Origin: Rhododendron vialii
Lineage: Eukaryota; Streptophyta; Magnoliopsida; Ericales; Ericaceae
Assembly: GCF_030253575.1 (NCBI RefSeq)
Contig: NC_080560.1
Location: 15,629,001 to 15,693,000 of the forward strand
Length of the DNA stretch: 64,000 nt
Reading direction: 5' to 3'
Shown: positions 49,001-59,880 of the stretch, piece by piece
Numbering within the stretch: position 1 is the first letter of the stretch
Layout of the letters: every line of letters starts with the position of its first letter
Program-made: the position numbers and the translations under genes
The notes under the pieces: model-generated
Told to the model about the DNA's origin: nothing
Seen by the model: only the letters and a program-made list of their open reading frames with translations
Databases searched by the model: none

Positions 49001-51476
49001 TATTGCAGAACTTGTCAAGTCTGTTGATTCTTTGAAGATTGAAGAAAACAAAAAACAAGGTTTTTTTTTCTCTCGTTTTAAATAGCTATACGGATTCTTA
49101 TCTTCAGTTTTTATGAAAGTCAATACTTGGGCAACTGAAGAGGCTTATTATCTTCAGGACAAGGGTCAAAATCCTCCAACCCCTCGGCAAAATCTACCTC
49201 GGCTAACACTCCACAGAAACCTGCTGCATACCGTCCACCTCATGCTAAGACTGCAGAGGCCATTCAGGCTGAGGTATGCATACCGCTAGTCCTGATTTCT
49301 TTTTAACTGGGTTCACTAATTTCAATGGCTTGCACCTTTGAAATCAGCTTTGAGACTCTAGGAGTCCTTAGATATGGATAAAATAACTAAATAGTTTCAT
49401 GGTGGATGTTGTTCACAAATGATTTTGTCTTACTAGATGAAACTAAGGGAGTTAATCAGAAATCTGGAGGGAGGCATTGGAGTGAAAAAAAGGTTAAGTA
49501 CATATGATAATTGCAATACTTATTTAGTAGCAATAGGAGTGTCAACAACGAAGAAGTAAAGAGTCAATATCATAAGCTACCTTTAGGTGAAGTTTTTTGT
49601 TTTAAAGGTTCGATTTTCTACAAGGATGCAGAGATTGCAGATGATGTACTCATATGATCAAAGTAGATAGGCTTAATTGGAGGGGTGCTTCTGGTGTATG
49701 CATAGATTGGTACCTATAAATTGGAAGAAGTTTATTTTATAGAATGACGTTACGGCCACCGTGAATATCGAAATTGTGGGCAGCTAAGAGACCAGATAAA
49801 TAAGATGAATGAGGGGGTTACGGCGTATAGAAATGAAAACATTTGTGACTTGGCAGGGATAGCACTATTGAAAATAAGTTGATAGAAAGTAACTAAGATG
49901 GTTCGGTCACATACAACAGAGAGCAGTATATGCAACAGTTAATGGAAATTCTAGGCCCTACGAGGACGGGACGGTCTAAACTAAGAGCATCCGCAATGGT
50001 AATAATCAAAACCAATAATCAAAATGTGCCATGTCAGCATTTGATTATTCATTTAGTCCATAATCAAACTTAATAACCTCTACCTCTACATTGGTTATTT
50101 TTGCATCCCTAACCAAAAAACCCACCACAATACACAATGCACATTTGTCCAATCGCAAACGAGTTCCAATCATACATCCGACCATACCAAATTATTCGTC
50201 TCGATGAGACGATTCCAATGTGGGGAGTTTTTGAGTTTTGAGTTTGGTTATTGAGTTTTGATTATTGGTAGAAGTTGTTAAGTTTGGTTATGAAAAGGGT
50301 GGAATTTGGTTATTTGCTAAAAGACTTGTAACTTATTACAATATGGGGTGTTTTTTGAGTATTGTTGTTAAATTTGCTTATCCACATCCATTTGCTTATT
50401 ACAATGGGGATGCTCAAATACGGAATGCCGTCATAAATAAAGGATACATATTTAACAAATTTCATTGATCTGCGAACAAATATTCAGATAGATGATCCCA
50501 ATTAATTAGGACAAAGGCTTAGTTTGGTTTGGTAAGCTCTGGTTAACATTGTTAATGGAATGGTAAAAACTGTACCCCTTATCCCTCATCATTGGGGTTC
50601 CATGTTTCAGTCAGAGGAAATTTCGTTCTATTCTGTTGGTACTTATTCCTTGTGACATTAATTAGGAAATAGGAATACAGTAATCTCCTTCACTGCGTAA
50701 TAGTGTTTGACTAGGGTGTGTTCCACTAACTAAAATAAGTACTACTTATTTTTCAAATAAGTACTTATTTTTTGAATTAAAGATGATGTATTGTGAGAGA
50801 ATGACCTGTCTTGTAAAGTGGAAAATAAGTTCTTCAAAAATAAAAACCTTAGCGGAACGGGAACTGTAGAGGTGGAGGCCTCGTCTACATGGATTGAGGT
50901 ACAGCAGGTAACCAACTGCTATAGGACTACATCCAGGCTTCTCTTGTTTTGACCTCCTGAAATCAAGAGGGGCTATAAACATTTTGTGAACCAGCAACCG
51001 TTTCCACCTGGATTTGTTATAAGTTTCTTCTGAACTCTTTCAACTTCATTGCATTGATGTATGTTGAATTGCACAAGGGTAATTTGCAACTTCAACCTTC
51101 AAATTTTCAACATGTGGTTTCCAGATTCTACTTTTTTTATTTTTTTTATTTTTTTTATTTTTTTGCATTTTCTCTTGTTATTTTTTTTGATCATCCATTT
51201 TCTCTTGTTGTTCCTTGTTCTTTTCGCTCCTTAATCTGTTTCTGATGATATTGATACTAATGACAGTTATTTGGACGAGGCCCTACACAGTAAGTTCTCT
51301 CTCTCTCTCTCTCGATCGATCGATATCGATATGTTGAGTTTTGGTTGCCATTGTGAATGTTTGATGTTTGTCCTTCCCTTTCGTTCAGAGAAATGAGCAA
51401 GAATGCGTTGAAGAATATGAAAAAAAGGGAGAAACAAAAAGAGAAAAAAGCTGCTGAAGCTACCAGTGGTTCATGA
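43033..51476 (+). CDS. eIF2A: Eukaryotic translation initiation factor 2A
   Basis: WD-propeller protein implicated in Met-tRNAi delivery during alternative initiation; cytosolic. Exons 43033-43072, 43145-43514, 43635-43821, 45032-45266, 45359-45427, 46209-46310, 46451-46491, 47941-48074, 48808-48871, 48963-49059, 49158-49273, 51267-51289, 51389-51476 join in frame: 1566 nt, 521 aa (family about 510-585). Propeller landmarks: RGPDGFTVWTGPPY (about 20-33), KEGPVHDVQWSCSGSEFAAV, MPAKATVFDKKCNPLLELGT, FLCLAGFGNLPGDM, SEWSPDGCYFMTATTAPRL. The Lys/Glu-rich tail is MKKREKQKEKKAAEA. The linker AYRPPHAKTAEAIQAE is a family hallmark. Exon 12 is only 23 nt. Intron 3 holds a hAT element, intron 5 a MITE, intron 11 another MITE. 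The start MAVVDTSPSLEIL rests on a 40-nt first coding exon and is slightly less certain than the rest. Confidence 0.93.
43870..44474. mobile_element. Non-autonomous hAT element with perfect 8-bp duplication, in eIF2A intron 3
   Basis: Ends TAGTGTTCTAAAACTCGG and, inverted, CAATGTTCTAAAACTCGG. Flanked by AGGGAAGA at 43862-43869 and 44475-44482, a perfect 8-bp duplication. The subterminal regions are full of ACTCGG/CGAGTAC repeats. The centre keeps an acidic open segment (see next entry), so it is an internal deletion derivative of a larger autonomous element. Confidence 0.92.
44064..44173 (+). pseudogene. C-terminal acidic tail remnant of a hAT transposase
   Basis: Plus-strand frame EGFVSEDDTEEEVDEDFEFE... 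ending GYGEEEEE-stop at 44173. Glu/Asp-rich tails like this close many plant hAT transposases. Only the tail is left; no BED finger or dimerisation domain is present. Confidence 0.55.
45734..45950. mobile_element. MITE, copy 2, in eIF2A intron 5
   Basis: Termini GACCCCGTTCGTTTTGG and, inverted, GACCCAGTTCGTTTTGG (one mismatch in 17). TTG flanks both ends, a possible 3-bp duplication. Subterminal (TTTTGGA)n and (AAATCC)n blocks enclose CATTACTCTATTTCTCTC-type sequence shared with the element at 207-388. Confidence 0.8.
46492..47940. other. eIF2A intron 7
   Basis: 1449-bp AT-rich intron. No inserted element with recognisable ends. Confidence 0.55.
48321..48505. repeat. Imperfect tandem duplication, period 100 bp, in eIF2A intron 8
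   Basis: TTTGGATGGCATATCTAT...CGATTTTGGTGGTTGAGC...GAGAGACTTTCTGAT occurs at about 48332 and about 48432 with several differences. Confidence 0.75.
49985..50416. mobile_element. MITE in eIF2A intron 11
   Basis: Ends GAGCATCCGCAATGGTAATA and, inverted, GAGCATCCCCATTGTAATAA. The GAGCATCC(G/C)CA terminus is widespread in plant MITEs. About 430 bp, AT-rich, non-coding. No convincing target duplication. Confidence 0.7.
50710..50865. repeat. Possible small MITE in eIF2A intron 11
   Basis: GTGTTCCACTAACTAAAATAAGTACTTATTT-type left part and GTTCTTCAAAAATAAAAACCTTAGCGGAAC right part suggest inverted ends (TGTTCC.CTAA). Weak, no duplication seen. Confidence 0.35.
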
Positions 51477-51655
51477 TTGAAGGATTTCAATTAAGCATCG
51501 GTCTGTGACATTACATAGAGTTGAGTTCACCCCCTAGCATTGCTTTCTTGATGTGATTGGGTTTTGATTTTCTGACAACTGCCCCCTAGATGTAATGTTT
51601 CGTCCTAACGATAAACTTTTCCATGGCGATGACATTAAATATAGGAATTTTGTAT

Positions 51656-51825
51656 GGAGAGTGATTTTGTCCCTCTCCAAATTGTTTATGGCACTCGAGT
51701 GCAAAATCAACTCATATTGATTTTGCCACTCCCCAAAAGTTAACAATTCGGGGGTGGCAAAATCAACCCATATTGATTTTGCCACTCTACGGTTAATAAT
51801 TGGGAGAGTGGCAAATTCACTCCCC
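51656..51825. mobile_element. Hairpin MITE (GATTTTGCCACTC family) 180 bp downstream of the eIF2A stop
   Basis: GATTTTGCCACTCCCC and GGGGGTGGCAAAATCAA form a tight hairpin at about 51719-51767. Further inverted copies (GCAAAATCAACTCATATTGA, GGGAGAGTGGCAAATTCACT) extend it. The word set recurs at 59174 and 59611. It may lie within the eIF2A 3' UTR. Confidence 0.65.
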
Positions 51826-52465
51826 TTTTGTATTTCTGGGTCTTTTATGATTGTGTGAAACTTCTACATGCTTCCTCTATCCCAAAATGTTTGTTGGGTT
51901 GGCAAAACGAGAACCGAAAAACAATCTTACAAATTTTCCGAGGACAGTTCAGAACAATTTCAACAATTTAATAGATACTGTATTAATGAGTTATTTCGAT
52001 TTATGATTTATCCTTAAAAAATTTACTATTATTTTTAAGTTATGATTTCACAAACCGTGCACGTAATTTGGGCGGAGGGAGTATTATTTTGGAAGGATGT
52101 GGGATTTTGTGGAGGAAGTGTGTCATTCTGATGGTTGTGTAACTATCGCCCGTAGAGTTGGTATAACAGAAAGTTTGTCCACACAGACAATTCGAGCACA
52201 GATCGCAATGTGGGGTTTACTACGAGTAACACAAACGATCTGAGCCATTCATTAACTTTTTTTAACGGTTCCGTTAAAAATCAGTTCAATCTGATACCTA
52301 TGAATGCTCGATCTGATCATCTAACTTTTTATTCATCCAAAAACTTGACTGAAAATTAGATAATTAGATCGAGTACTTATAGGTAATAATTGTATTGAGC
52401 TGATTTTTTTTGGAGGCGGATCCCGTCCATTTGCTTCGAACCAGTTCGGTTACTTGGTGCATCTG
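51826..52465. other. Intergenic DNA after eIF2A
   Basis: No gene. ATCTGAGCCATTCATTAAC... and related words around 52230-52430 include loose inverted repeats (CTCGATCTGAT / ATTAGATCGAG). Confidence 0.4.
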
Positions 52466-52579
52466 GACTGTCTAAAAGTGTTTTGGACGACTCAGATTTA
52501 AAGGGGTGTTTTTAAAAAAATAATAATCATAAACACTCTTTAAATCTGAGCCGTTAAAGACACTTTTGGACGCACAGTC
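52466..52579. repeat. Inverted repeat (about 45-bp arms)
   Basis: GACTGTCTAAAAGTGTTTTG...CTCAGATTTAAAG pairs with CTTTAAATCTGAG...CACTTTTGGACGCACAGTC around an A/T-rich loop. MITE-like. Confidence 0.65.
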
Positions 52580-53048
52580 TTATCCATCAGCAGTTCTTTG
52601 TATTTAAGCAGATGCTTCATGCTTGTTAATATAGAGAGGTGGGTCTTTGTAGGTTGGTGTCTCAACTTTTGGTTAGTATTAAACTTTTGATCTGATAGTC
52701 ATTGAGTAAAGTCAGGCCTTCAGTATTTCATGTCATTTGGAAGTATTCCAAACTGTAAGTCATTCTATTTGAGAGTGGCTTAAAGATTACCTTGTCGTCC
52801 ACCGTAATTCTATTATGGTGGCGACTCCAAAAAATACTTCATTCATACAATATGAGTTAGTTGATAAATTTTGTAGTAAAACATTATGGCCCATTTGGTT
52901 GGCTGGTAACTAACGAAGGACAGGGGTGGAACTATGTAGAGGGGAGCGTGGCACGTGCCTCCTCCGTTTCAAAAATAGTAAAAAAGAAAAGAAAAAGCAC
53001 AGATCTAGAGCACGTTAAATACAAAGAAACACGTTAAATGCAAATATA

Positions 53049-54266
53049 GGGGGATTTTCACTTACACCCTCCTATATTTTGAGTGAATTGCAGAGATGCC
53101 CCTTAACTATATTTGTAAAGACCTACACCCCTTGCACTATGGATTCAAGTGAGACTGTTACTTATTCCATTTAAATTGACGAAAAAGCATACTTTTGCAC
53201 ATTTTGTGGCATTTTCTCCACCAAATAAGTTTTTAAAATTCCTTTACTGACCTTAAAAACCATTTACAAGTTAGTTAAAGACTTTTTGGCCAAAAAACAA
53301 AGCATCCTAAGTTCCTAACTCTCTTTCTCTCACTCTTTTATTTCTAACTCTCTTTCTTTCCCATTGTAGCTATGACTTGCAGCCCAATATATGTGCCTTT
53401 CATTTGCTGAACTTAAAAGTTAGCCAAATTAAAGGTTAGCCCATACAATTTTGACCTAGAATATACATGGTACTATTAACCAAAGTCGAGATTTAATGGC
53501 GTCAATTCTAATTGTTAATTTTGATCCATTGCCCATATGACGAGGGCAACGTCTCACAAATTTTTAAAATTTTCAAGAGTTTTCTCGATATTCGAAGACC
53601 GTGGTTAAATTTTCTAATGGCTATGATAGTTTTGAGAGTTTTTCACTAATTTAAATTGGACTTGATGTTGTTTGCTATCAAATATTAATAAAAGTTGTAA
53701 TGAGGTTTTTCATAGGAAGGACATACAAATATAAAAATAACAGTACTAAAAAAACCTTATTAACTTAAATTTTAAAATTTGTTCTTGGACTTATGCTGCA
53801 TGGAGGTTTGACTAATAAATCTTACACTTATTTATTTTGAATTTTAACCTCTATATACTGGTATACTATATATTATTCATTCTCATTTCTTTTTTACTGA
53901 CACGTTATTAGTTTTGACTAATTTCCTGGGACTAAAGTAATATGGGGTAAATCCTTAATCGGTTTAATTTTGAATTTCATGAAATGAAATGCATTTGTAT
54001 TGGGCTGGACGTCACAACTACAATGGGAGAGAGAGAGTAAGGACAAGAGAAATGAGAGGAAATTTTTTGGCCAATGAAGCTCTGTATAACATGTAATGGC
54101 TTTTAAGGTCAATATAGAAATTTTAAAAGCGTATTTAGAAGGGAAAATGCCGCAAGTGCAAAAAACCACTTTCTCGTCAATTCTAATGGAATAACTAAGC
54201 GTTTCACTTTAGTACATAGTATAAGGGGTGGAAGTGATTCAAAGTACAGGGTATGAGAAAATTCCC
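53049..54266. mobile_element. Long terminal inverted repeat element (about 250-350-bp diverged arms)
   Basis: The left arm from GGGGGATTTTCACTTACACC and the inverted right arm from GGGGAATTTTCTCATACCCT align for some 300 bp. Shared words: ACACCCCTT / CACCCCTTA, TTATTCCATT, AATTGACGA, CATTTTC, TTTTAAAATT, TTGACCTTAAAA, CTCTCTTTCTTTCCCATTGTAG, GCAGCCCAATA. The left arm has about 40 extra bases. The spacer is about 550 bp of AT-rich non-coding DNA. Long arms suggest a Mutator-like or foldback element; no 9-bp duplication was found. Confidence 0.6.
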
Positions 54267-54870
54267 CATAAAGTATACAAACTACTGTGAGCTTAATTTG
54301 CCTTCTTCCATTGTGCGTTCAAAAACGTTTACGATGTACTACCTCTGGACCACAACTATATGGAAAAAAAAAAGCCCTATTAATATCAGCAATGCCATCC
54401 AAAAAAAGAAAAATACACAAGATATTACAATCACACTCGATGAGTTTTCATAATTTGCGGTTTGATTTTTGGGCCGGATTCAATTTTCTTTAGATTGGGT
54501 GTTCAAGAGGGTAAAAATTACTACTAATACATGTTATTTAACAAAAGAAAATTTTTGAGTGTTCAAGTGACCACCCTTTACAATAGGTGGAGCCGCCACT
54601 GGTTTTCCCGCAAGTTTAGTATTTCAATCGCCAGTAATTTTTCCCACAAGTTTAATTAGTTATTTGACTGCACGTAATTTCCCTCCAAAATTTAGTATTT
54701 TCCTGCCCCTTTTTTTTACGAATTATGGTGAGTGTGAATAAATGTGTAAAGTAAATTCACAAACATTTTGATTTTCATACTTTTATAAATAAATTACGAA
54801 TTACTCCTCCTTTCTATATATGTAGGGTTAAAGAAGGATGCCCCATTGCCTTTGGCATCTCGTAAAACTT
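54267..54870. other. Intergenic DNA
   Basis: No gene. Near 54585 AGGTGGAGCCGCCACTGG looks like a hAT-type terminus, but its partner was not established (see rejected items). Confidence 0.35.
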
Positions 54871-55008
54871 GTCATTGTTTTTGGGTGCTTGTTAGGAAAG
54901 AAAGCGGAATGCTGTGCCTCGGTTTTATCATTTTATTTTGTCATTGTTTTTGGGTGCTTGTTAGGAAAGAAAGCGGAATGCTGTGCCTCGGTCTTATCAT
55001 TTTATTTT
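54871..55008. repeat. Tandem duplication, 2 x 69 bp
   Basis: GTCATTGTTTTTGGGTGCTT...ATCATTTTATTTT is present at 54871-54939 and 54940-55008 with one visible change (GGTTTTATC against GGTCTTATC). Recent. Confidence 0.9.
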
Positions 55009-57362
55009 GTGATGGTGCTCATCAAGAGAAAAAGCGGGACGAGGTTTAGCGATTTTCTTGAATCTAATTGGTGCCACCTCGTATCGAAATCCTGGTTCCG
55101 CCCCAAATGAAGGGGATCTATAAGATCACATGGGACAAGTAATCCTAGCGGACTAATAATAGGGAAGGGAAAAGATATCCAAAATAAAAAAAATGGAAAA
55201 TAGAAAACTATCAAAAATAAACAAACGATAATTACAATGAAGGGCATTTCAGTCAATTAATAACAAAAACTGTAACACCCCGATTTTCAGAAACGTTAAT
55301 TAAATCTTTTAAAATAATTTAATGTCTTTAAAATTTGATTTGATAAACAACAAAGTTAAACATCGGAAGTCTTTAATCATTAAAATTAAAGTTGACATAA
55401 TTAGGTTTCACATATTACTGAATAAAATAGAGTACGACAGTTGTGCAAGCACTTTTGGAATTGAAATTACAATACTAAAATAAATAGAGCTTCTTCTAGC
55501 AATTCACCCACGGTTCTACGAACTCCCCTTTTTGGTTCAAGAGGTCTTCAACGTGGTACTGTTCCTCAGGTTGATCATATTGCTCTTCCTTGGTACCTAA
55601 CGCAAAACGCCGTAAGTCGACACTCAATAGATAAATCCCTACCCTACTAACCCCTTACTATACAACCCAGCAGTTAAATAATATAACAATTGATATCAAA
55701 AGAAAGCACGGAAAAGTAACACATCATCCTTTTCTTACTATCCATTAACTTAAGTGAATTCTAGGGATCTTTTCCACAAGATCTTTTCCTCCCATATCAT
55801 TAACTCCGCCCGTTTCATGAGATAACCCACCTCTTGCTTGTCCAGCACCGGGGTCTTAGGCGAATATGTTTCACTTAGACCATAACAAGGGGTTAAGTTA
55901 ACCATGACGTAACCATCTGTTAGGGTCGCACACAATACATCACACGCTGGGCCTCGATTAGCACCCTGGGCCCTACCTGGTCACCCATTTCAACATCATA
56001 GTATTGTCAAGATCACAATGGCCCTAACTGGTCACCATTTGATCACTGGGCCCTATATGGTTACCCATTTCAAAATTTCACAACACACTCTCTCCACACA
56101 TTTTCAAATTTCCATTAACTTAACAACATCTATCAGTTCTCTTATCATAAACCACCCCGTGAACCTAAGTCCGATCTAACAAGTCCAACATGATTCATCA
56201 ATAACAGTATAACTCATAAAAATGATACATTTCAATGGGTAGCAAGTATAACAATAATAATTCCATAACAGCTAAATCAATAATATGATACATTTCAATT
56301 TGGAAGCGAACACATCTATTTATATTGTGCAAGTAAGAAAAACACATAGTATTTTATGATTGGGCTGATGCCCTTGAGCTTTGAGAAATTTTATTAAAAA
56401 CTAAAAGGTTAGTTTAGTCACCATTTATATATAAAGGTAATATAGTCACTTAATAATTTTCGTACTTTTATGTATAAAATACTTAGATTAAAAATAGTAC
56501 TGTTACATCAAAGGGCATTACAGTTACAAGCTAACTTAGTCCATAATTGTTTACTAGAATGATTAGTAGTATTATAAAGTACTGTACTTCATTAGTTTGA
56601 CTAATTTTTTTGTTAACTATAATATTTTTACTAAACTAATTTATCAAGCTCGCTGTTCTACTAGCAATAGATTCCACTTACTACGTTTATTAATTTATGT
56701 TTACAATACACTAACTACGTAGAACAAATATTGGTTCTATCATTCACTATTGCTAGTTCAAATCTATTATTAATATTTATTCTATGACATACATTATTGT
56801 GATAATTAGTTTACTTAAAATAATATTTGATTATGTTCACAGTGTAAGAACAACATTAATTACTCTAAACAAGGTAGATGATCATAATCATATGCCTATA
56901 ACATCCAGGAAGTTGATTTCATACTTTGAGTATAAACATTTGAATAACAAACATAGTTGGGGTTAAATGGGCATAACAATATAACACAGGGGAAAGAATG
57001 TAGATTCAGTGGATCATTTTTATGTTAGTGCATTGGAACAAAACAGGGCATTTCGGTTTTTTAGAAGTTTTGATGCATGGGTTTACTTCTTTTCACTTCC
57101 TAACATTAAAACAACATAATAGGACTCTACTATACTTAGGGGATGGTAGGATAGAGATTAATTTACCTTGGGTTTGATCGGAAAAGAAAACTAGGAACCC
57201 GGTTCGATTGATTTCGGAAAAACGAGGAAGATGACGGAGACGGGAAAGGCTCAGGAATGGCTCGGGAACGGTTTGGAACCGGCTCTCGAAATGGCTCTGA
57301 GATTCTTGAGGTCGTGCTAGGAGTTCGGAGTCCCAAATTCGATTAGTGAGGTGGTGTATGTG

Positions 57363-58156
57363 CAAGGGCGGAACCAGAAATTAATTCTATTCTGGGCTGA
57401 CTTAAATCATATATATATCAATTATATTTTTAGCCATATTTTTATGAGAGTTCTAGAGACAAAATTTAATTATGAGAGCTCTAGAGACAAAATTTAATTA
57501 TAACCATTTACTTATATGATCAGAATAACAATATCTTCGTACTGGTTCAAACAAATTGAAAATTGGAGCACTTCATTTTGTAAAACTGTGTTATATATTA
57601 AAAAAATATAGTTACAAAATTAAGTGTTCCAATTTTCAATCCGTTTGAACCGGTGTGAAGATATTATTTTGTTGATCATATTATTCTAAATGGCCATAAT
57701 TAATTTTGTCTCTAAAGTTTTCATAATTAAGTTTCTGCTCTATAGGGTTCCAAGTAAAGAACAGAAACTTAATTATGAGAGCCCTAGAGACAAAATTTAA
57801 TTATGACCCTTAAGAATAATATGATCAGAATAATAAAATCTTCGTATTGGTTCAAACGAATTAAAAATTGGAGAACTTAATTTTTTAATTATATTATACG
57901 AAACTTACTCATCTATCACTGTTATCAAACAAGGTCTAGATAATCATAGAATTCGCTAAAAAATCATCCTCCATTTTGATAGAAAGATCAATTTTCACAT
58001 GCTTCATAACTAAACATGTTCTTTCTATAAAAAAAAATGGGTTGGACCAATAATTTTGGACCGAAATTTACATATAGTAATAATTTATTTTTTGGGGTTT
58101 TTTGAAGGTCCACCTGGGCTACAGCCCAAGGCAGCCCTTCACTGGTTCCGCCTTTG
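57363..58156. mobile_element. hAT MITE with perfect 8-bp duplication, nested in the LTR-type element
   Basis: Ends CAAGGGCGGAACCAG and, inverted, CAAAGGCGGAACCAG. Flanked by TGTATGTG at 57355-57362 and 58157-58164. The 794-bp interior is built of direct and inverted copies of AGAGACAAAATTTAATTATG and AGAATAA(C/T)A(A)TCTTCGTA.TGGTTCAAAC modules. Non-coding. Confidence 0.92.
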
Positions 58157-58313
58157 TGTATGTGAAAGACCCGTAAACCCACTATTCTCTCTCTATACCA
58201 CCATGGACGAATTTGAAGGTTTCTCTCCTCTTTTCTTTCTTGCTCTGGACTTGTAAGTGAATGGAGTAGTAGTGTTGCTGTGTTTATTTTTAAGGGTAGT
58301 ATTTACAGTGGAA

Positions 58314-58317
<4 letters not shown>

Positions 58318-58360
<43 letters not shown>
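58318..58360. repeat. (TG)n(AG)n microsatellite
   Basis: GTGTGTGTGTGTG followed by a long (AG)n run inside the LTR-type element. Confidence 0.8.
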
Positions 58361-58361
<1 letters not shown>

Positions 58362-59173
58362 GGGAAATGTACCTGGGAAGGAAGAAAGAATAGTAGGTGG
58401 AAGCATTGGCCAAGGGAGGGGCCACGTACCAGTAGAAATAGTTGGCTGGAGCCTGGGGATATTAGTCTGACCTGGTAGTTTATAGAAGAGTTTTGTTCAT
58501 GGGTATCCCATGGATATGAGAATGAACACAGTTTATTATCCTAGCTTCCTATTAGAACTAATGGATATATAGTTACTTTAATGCTTTGTTCTCCTCACTT
58601 TTTAAAAAGAATTTTTTAAAAAATTCTCTCTAAATTCCTTCTAAATTCTTCACGCTTCTAACATTTTTTTTTTCTCTCCACTTATTATTCCTACTATTTT
58701 TCAATTTTTTTTTTCAAAACCCAATTCAAACATAGCATTAAATGTTTTCAACATTTCACTTCATTGAGCCCATCACTTAATCAAAGGTCAAACTCCTTTT
58801 TTTTGTACACCGGGTAAAATTACGGGTTAGATTTACTGATGGGTTTTAGTGGCTAGAGATTAGTTAGGGTTTTTAATCACATACCTTCTTAGTCACAGAA
58901 CCATATAATTATAATAAGTAATTTTATGAAGAATACAATTACTCTAATTATAAAAATAAAAATATAGAGCCAAAATTAGGGTCGTTACAAAAACTAGCAG
59001 CGTTAGGTTGGATTTAGCGAAATGGAGAAATTTGAACAATAGTTTCAAAAAAAAGGGAGGTCAGTGTCATTTTAGAAACCTCAAGAGAGACCTTTGCATT
59101 TATCAGAAATCTTAGGTGAAGTCAGTGAAATTTACCCAACAATTGTTAATGGAAAAGAAAAATGAAGGCTGCT

Positions 59174-59280
59174 GATTTTGCTACTCCCTTTTTTGTTAAC
59201 GCCACTCCCCTGCAAGTGTATTTTGCAAAAATACACTTGCAGGGGAGTGACGTTAACAAAAAATGGAGTGACAAAATTAT
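59174..59280. mobile_element. Hairpin MITE, near-perfect, copy A
   Basis: ATTTTGCTACTCCC...TTTTTGTTAACGCCACTCCCC, then TGCAAGTGTATTTTGC, reads back inverted with very few changes. Arms about 52 bp, practically no loop. Same family as 59611-59697. Confidence 0.8.
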
Positions 59281-59610
59281 TCCCAAAAGGAAGCATGAAT
59301 CAGATAAAGTAAAAGAAGTGGATTTCGGGTTGGTCCTGTGCAGTGAAGTGCACAGTACCGTGCTGCGCACCTTTGAGCTGTCAGATCGTGCATTTAATTG
59401 TCGAGATGAGATCCGAGCCGTAGGATGTACGATCCAAAAGCTCAAAAGTGCGCGCTACGGTACTGAACACATCACTGCACAGCACGATCACCCAATTCGG
59501 AAGGAGTGGAAGGACTAGTTAATAGGAGTCAAAAAGAATGAAAGTGACTGGTGAGTCACTGATACAATGTACCGTAAATACGAAAACAAACGACAAATAA
59601 AAAGGAAAAT
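59281..59610. other. Spacer between two hairpin MITEs
   Basis: 330 bp. Contains inverted words CAGTACCGTGCTGCGCAC and GTGCGCGCTACGGTACTG (about 59345-59465), i.e. a third, weaker hairpin. No gene. Confidence 0.5.
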
Positions 59611-59697
59611 GATTTTGCCACTCTCTTTTTTGTTAACACCACTCTCCTGTAAGTAGGGGCCGGGAGTGGTGTTAACAAAAAAATGAGTGACATAATC
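59611..59697. mobile_element. Hairpin MITE, copy B
   Basis: GATTTTGCCACTCTCTTTTT, TGTTAACACCACTCTCC pair with GGGAGTGGTGTTAACAAAA...GAGTGACATAATC. Shorter centre than copy A about 440 bp away, same outer sequence. Confidence 0.75.
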
Positions 59698-59880
59698 AAC
59701 AGCCAATAAAAAAGCAGAGGCCATTATTGTACCTAAGAAAAGAAGAATTCACAGATTTTGTAGGTATGAAAGTGACATAAAAGGGAAACTTCTAGGGAAT
59801 TTGGGGAGAAGAACAGATAAAGGTGTGCAGTTCATGGAGTTGGAGGACACGTAGTGGGGCGGTAACAGTTTTGCGGGTGC

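Larger units (their letters stand above)
55271..58989. mobile_element. LTR-type element (probable solo LTR), 3.7 kb with nested hAT MITE
   Basis: Begins TGTAACACCCCGATTTTCAG and ends GGGTCGTTACA: TG...CA termini with short inverted ends (TGTAAC.CCC). Flanked by AAAAC at 55266-55270 and 58990-58994, a 5-bp duplication typical of LTR retrotransposon integrase. No gag-pol frames, primer-binding site or second LTR was recognised, so a solo LTR or internally deleted copy is likely. After removing the nested MITE its length is about 2.9 kb. GGGCCCTA.CTGGTCACC subrepeats lie at about 55960-56060. Confidence 0.75.

Noticed and set aside
52921..54601. hAT element bounded by CAGGGGTGGAAC (52921) and GTGGAGCCGCCACTG (about 54601)
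   Set aside because: Both ends look hAT-like, but the flanking 8-mers (ACGAAGGA, GTTTTCCC) do not match and the inverted ends agree poorly.
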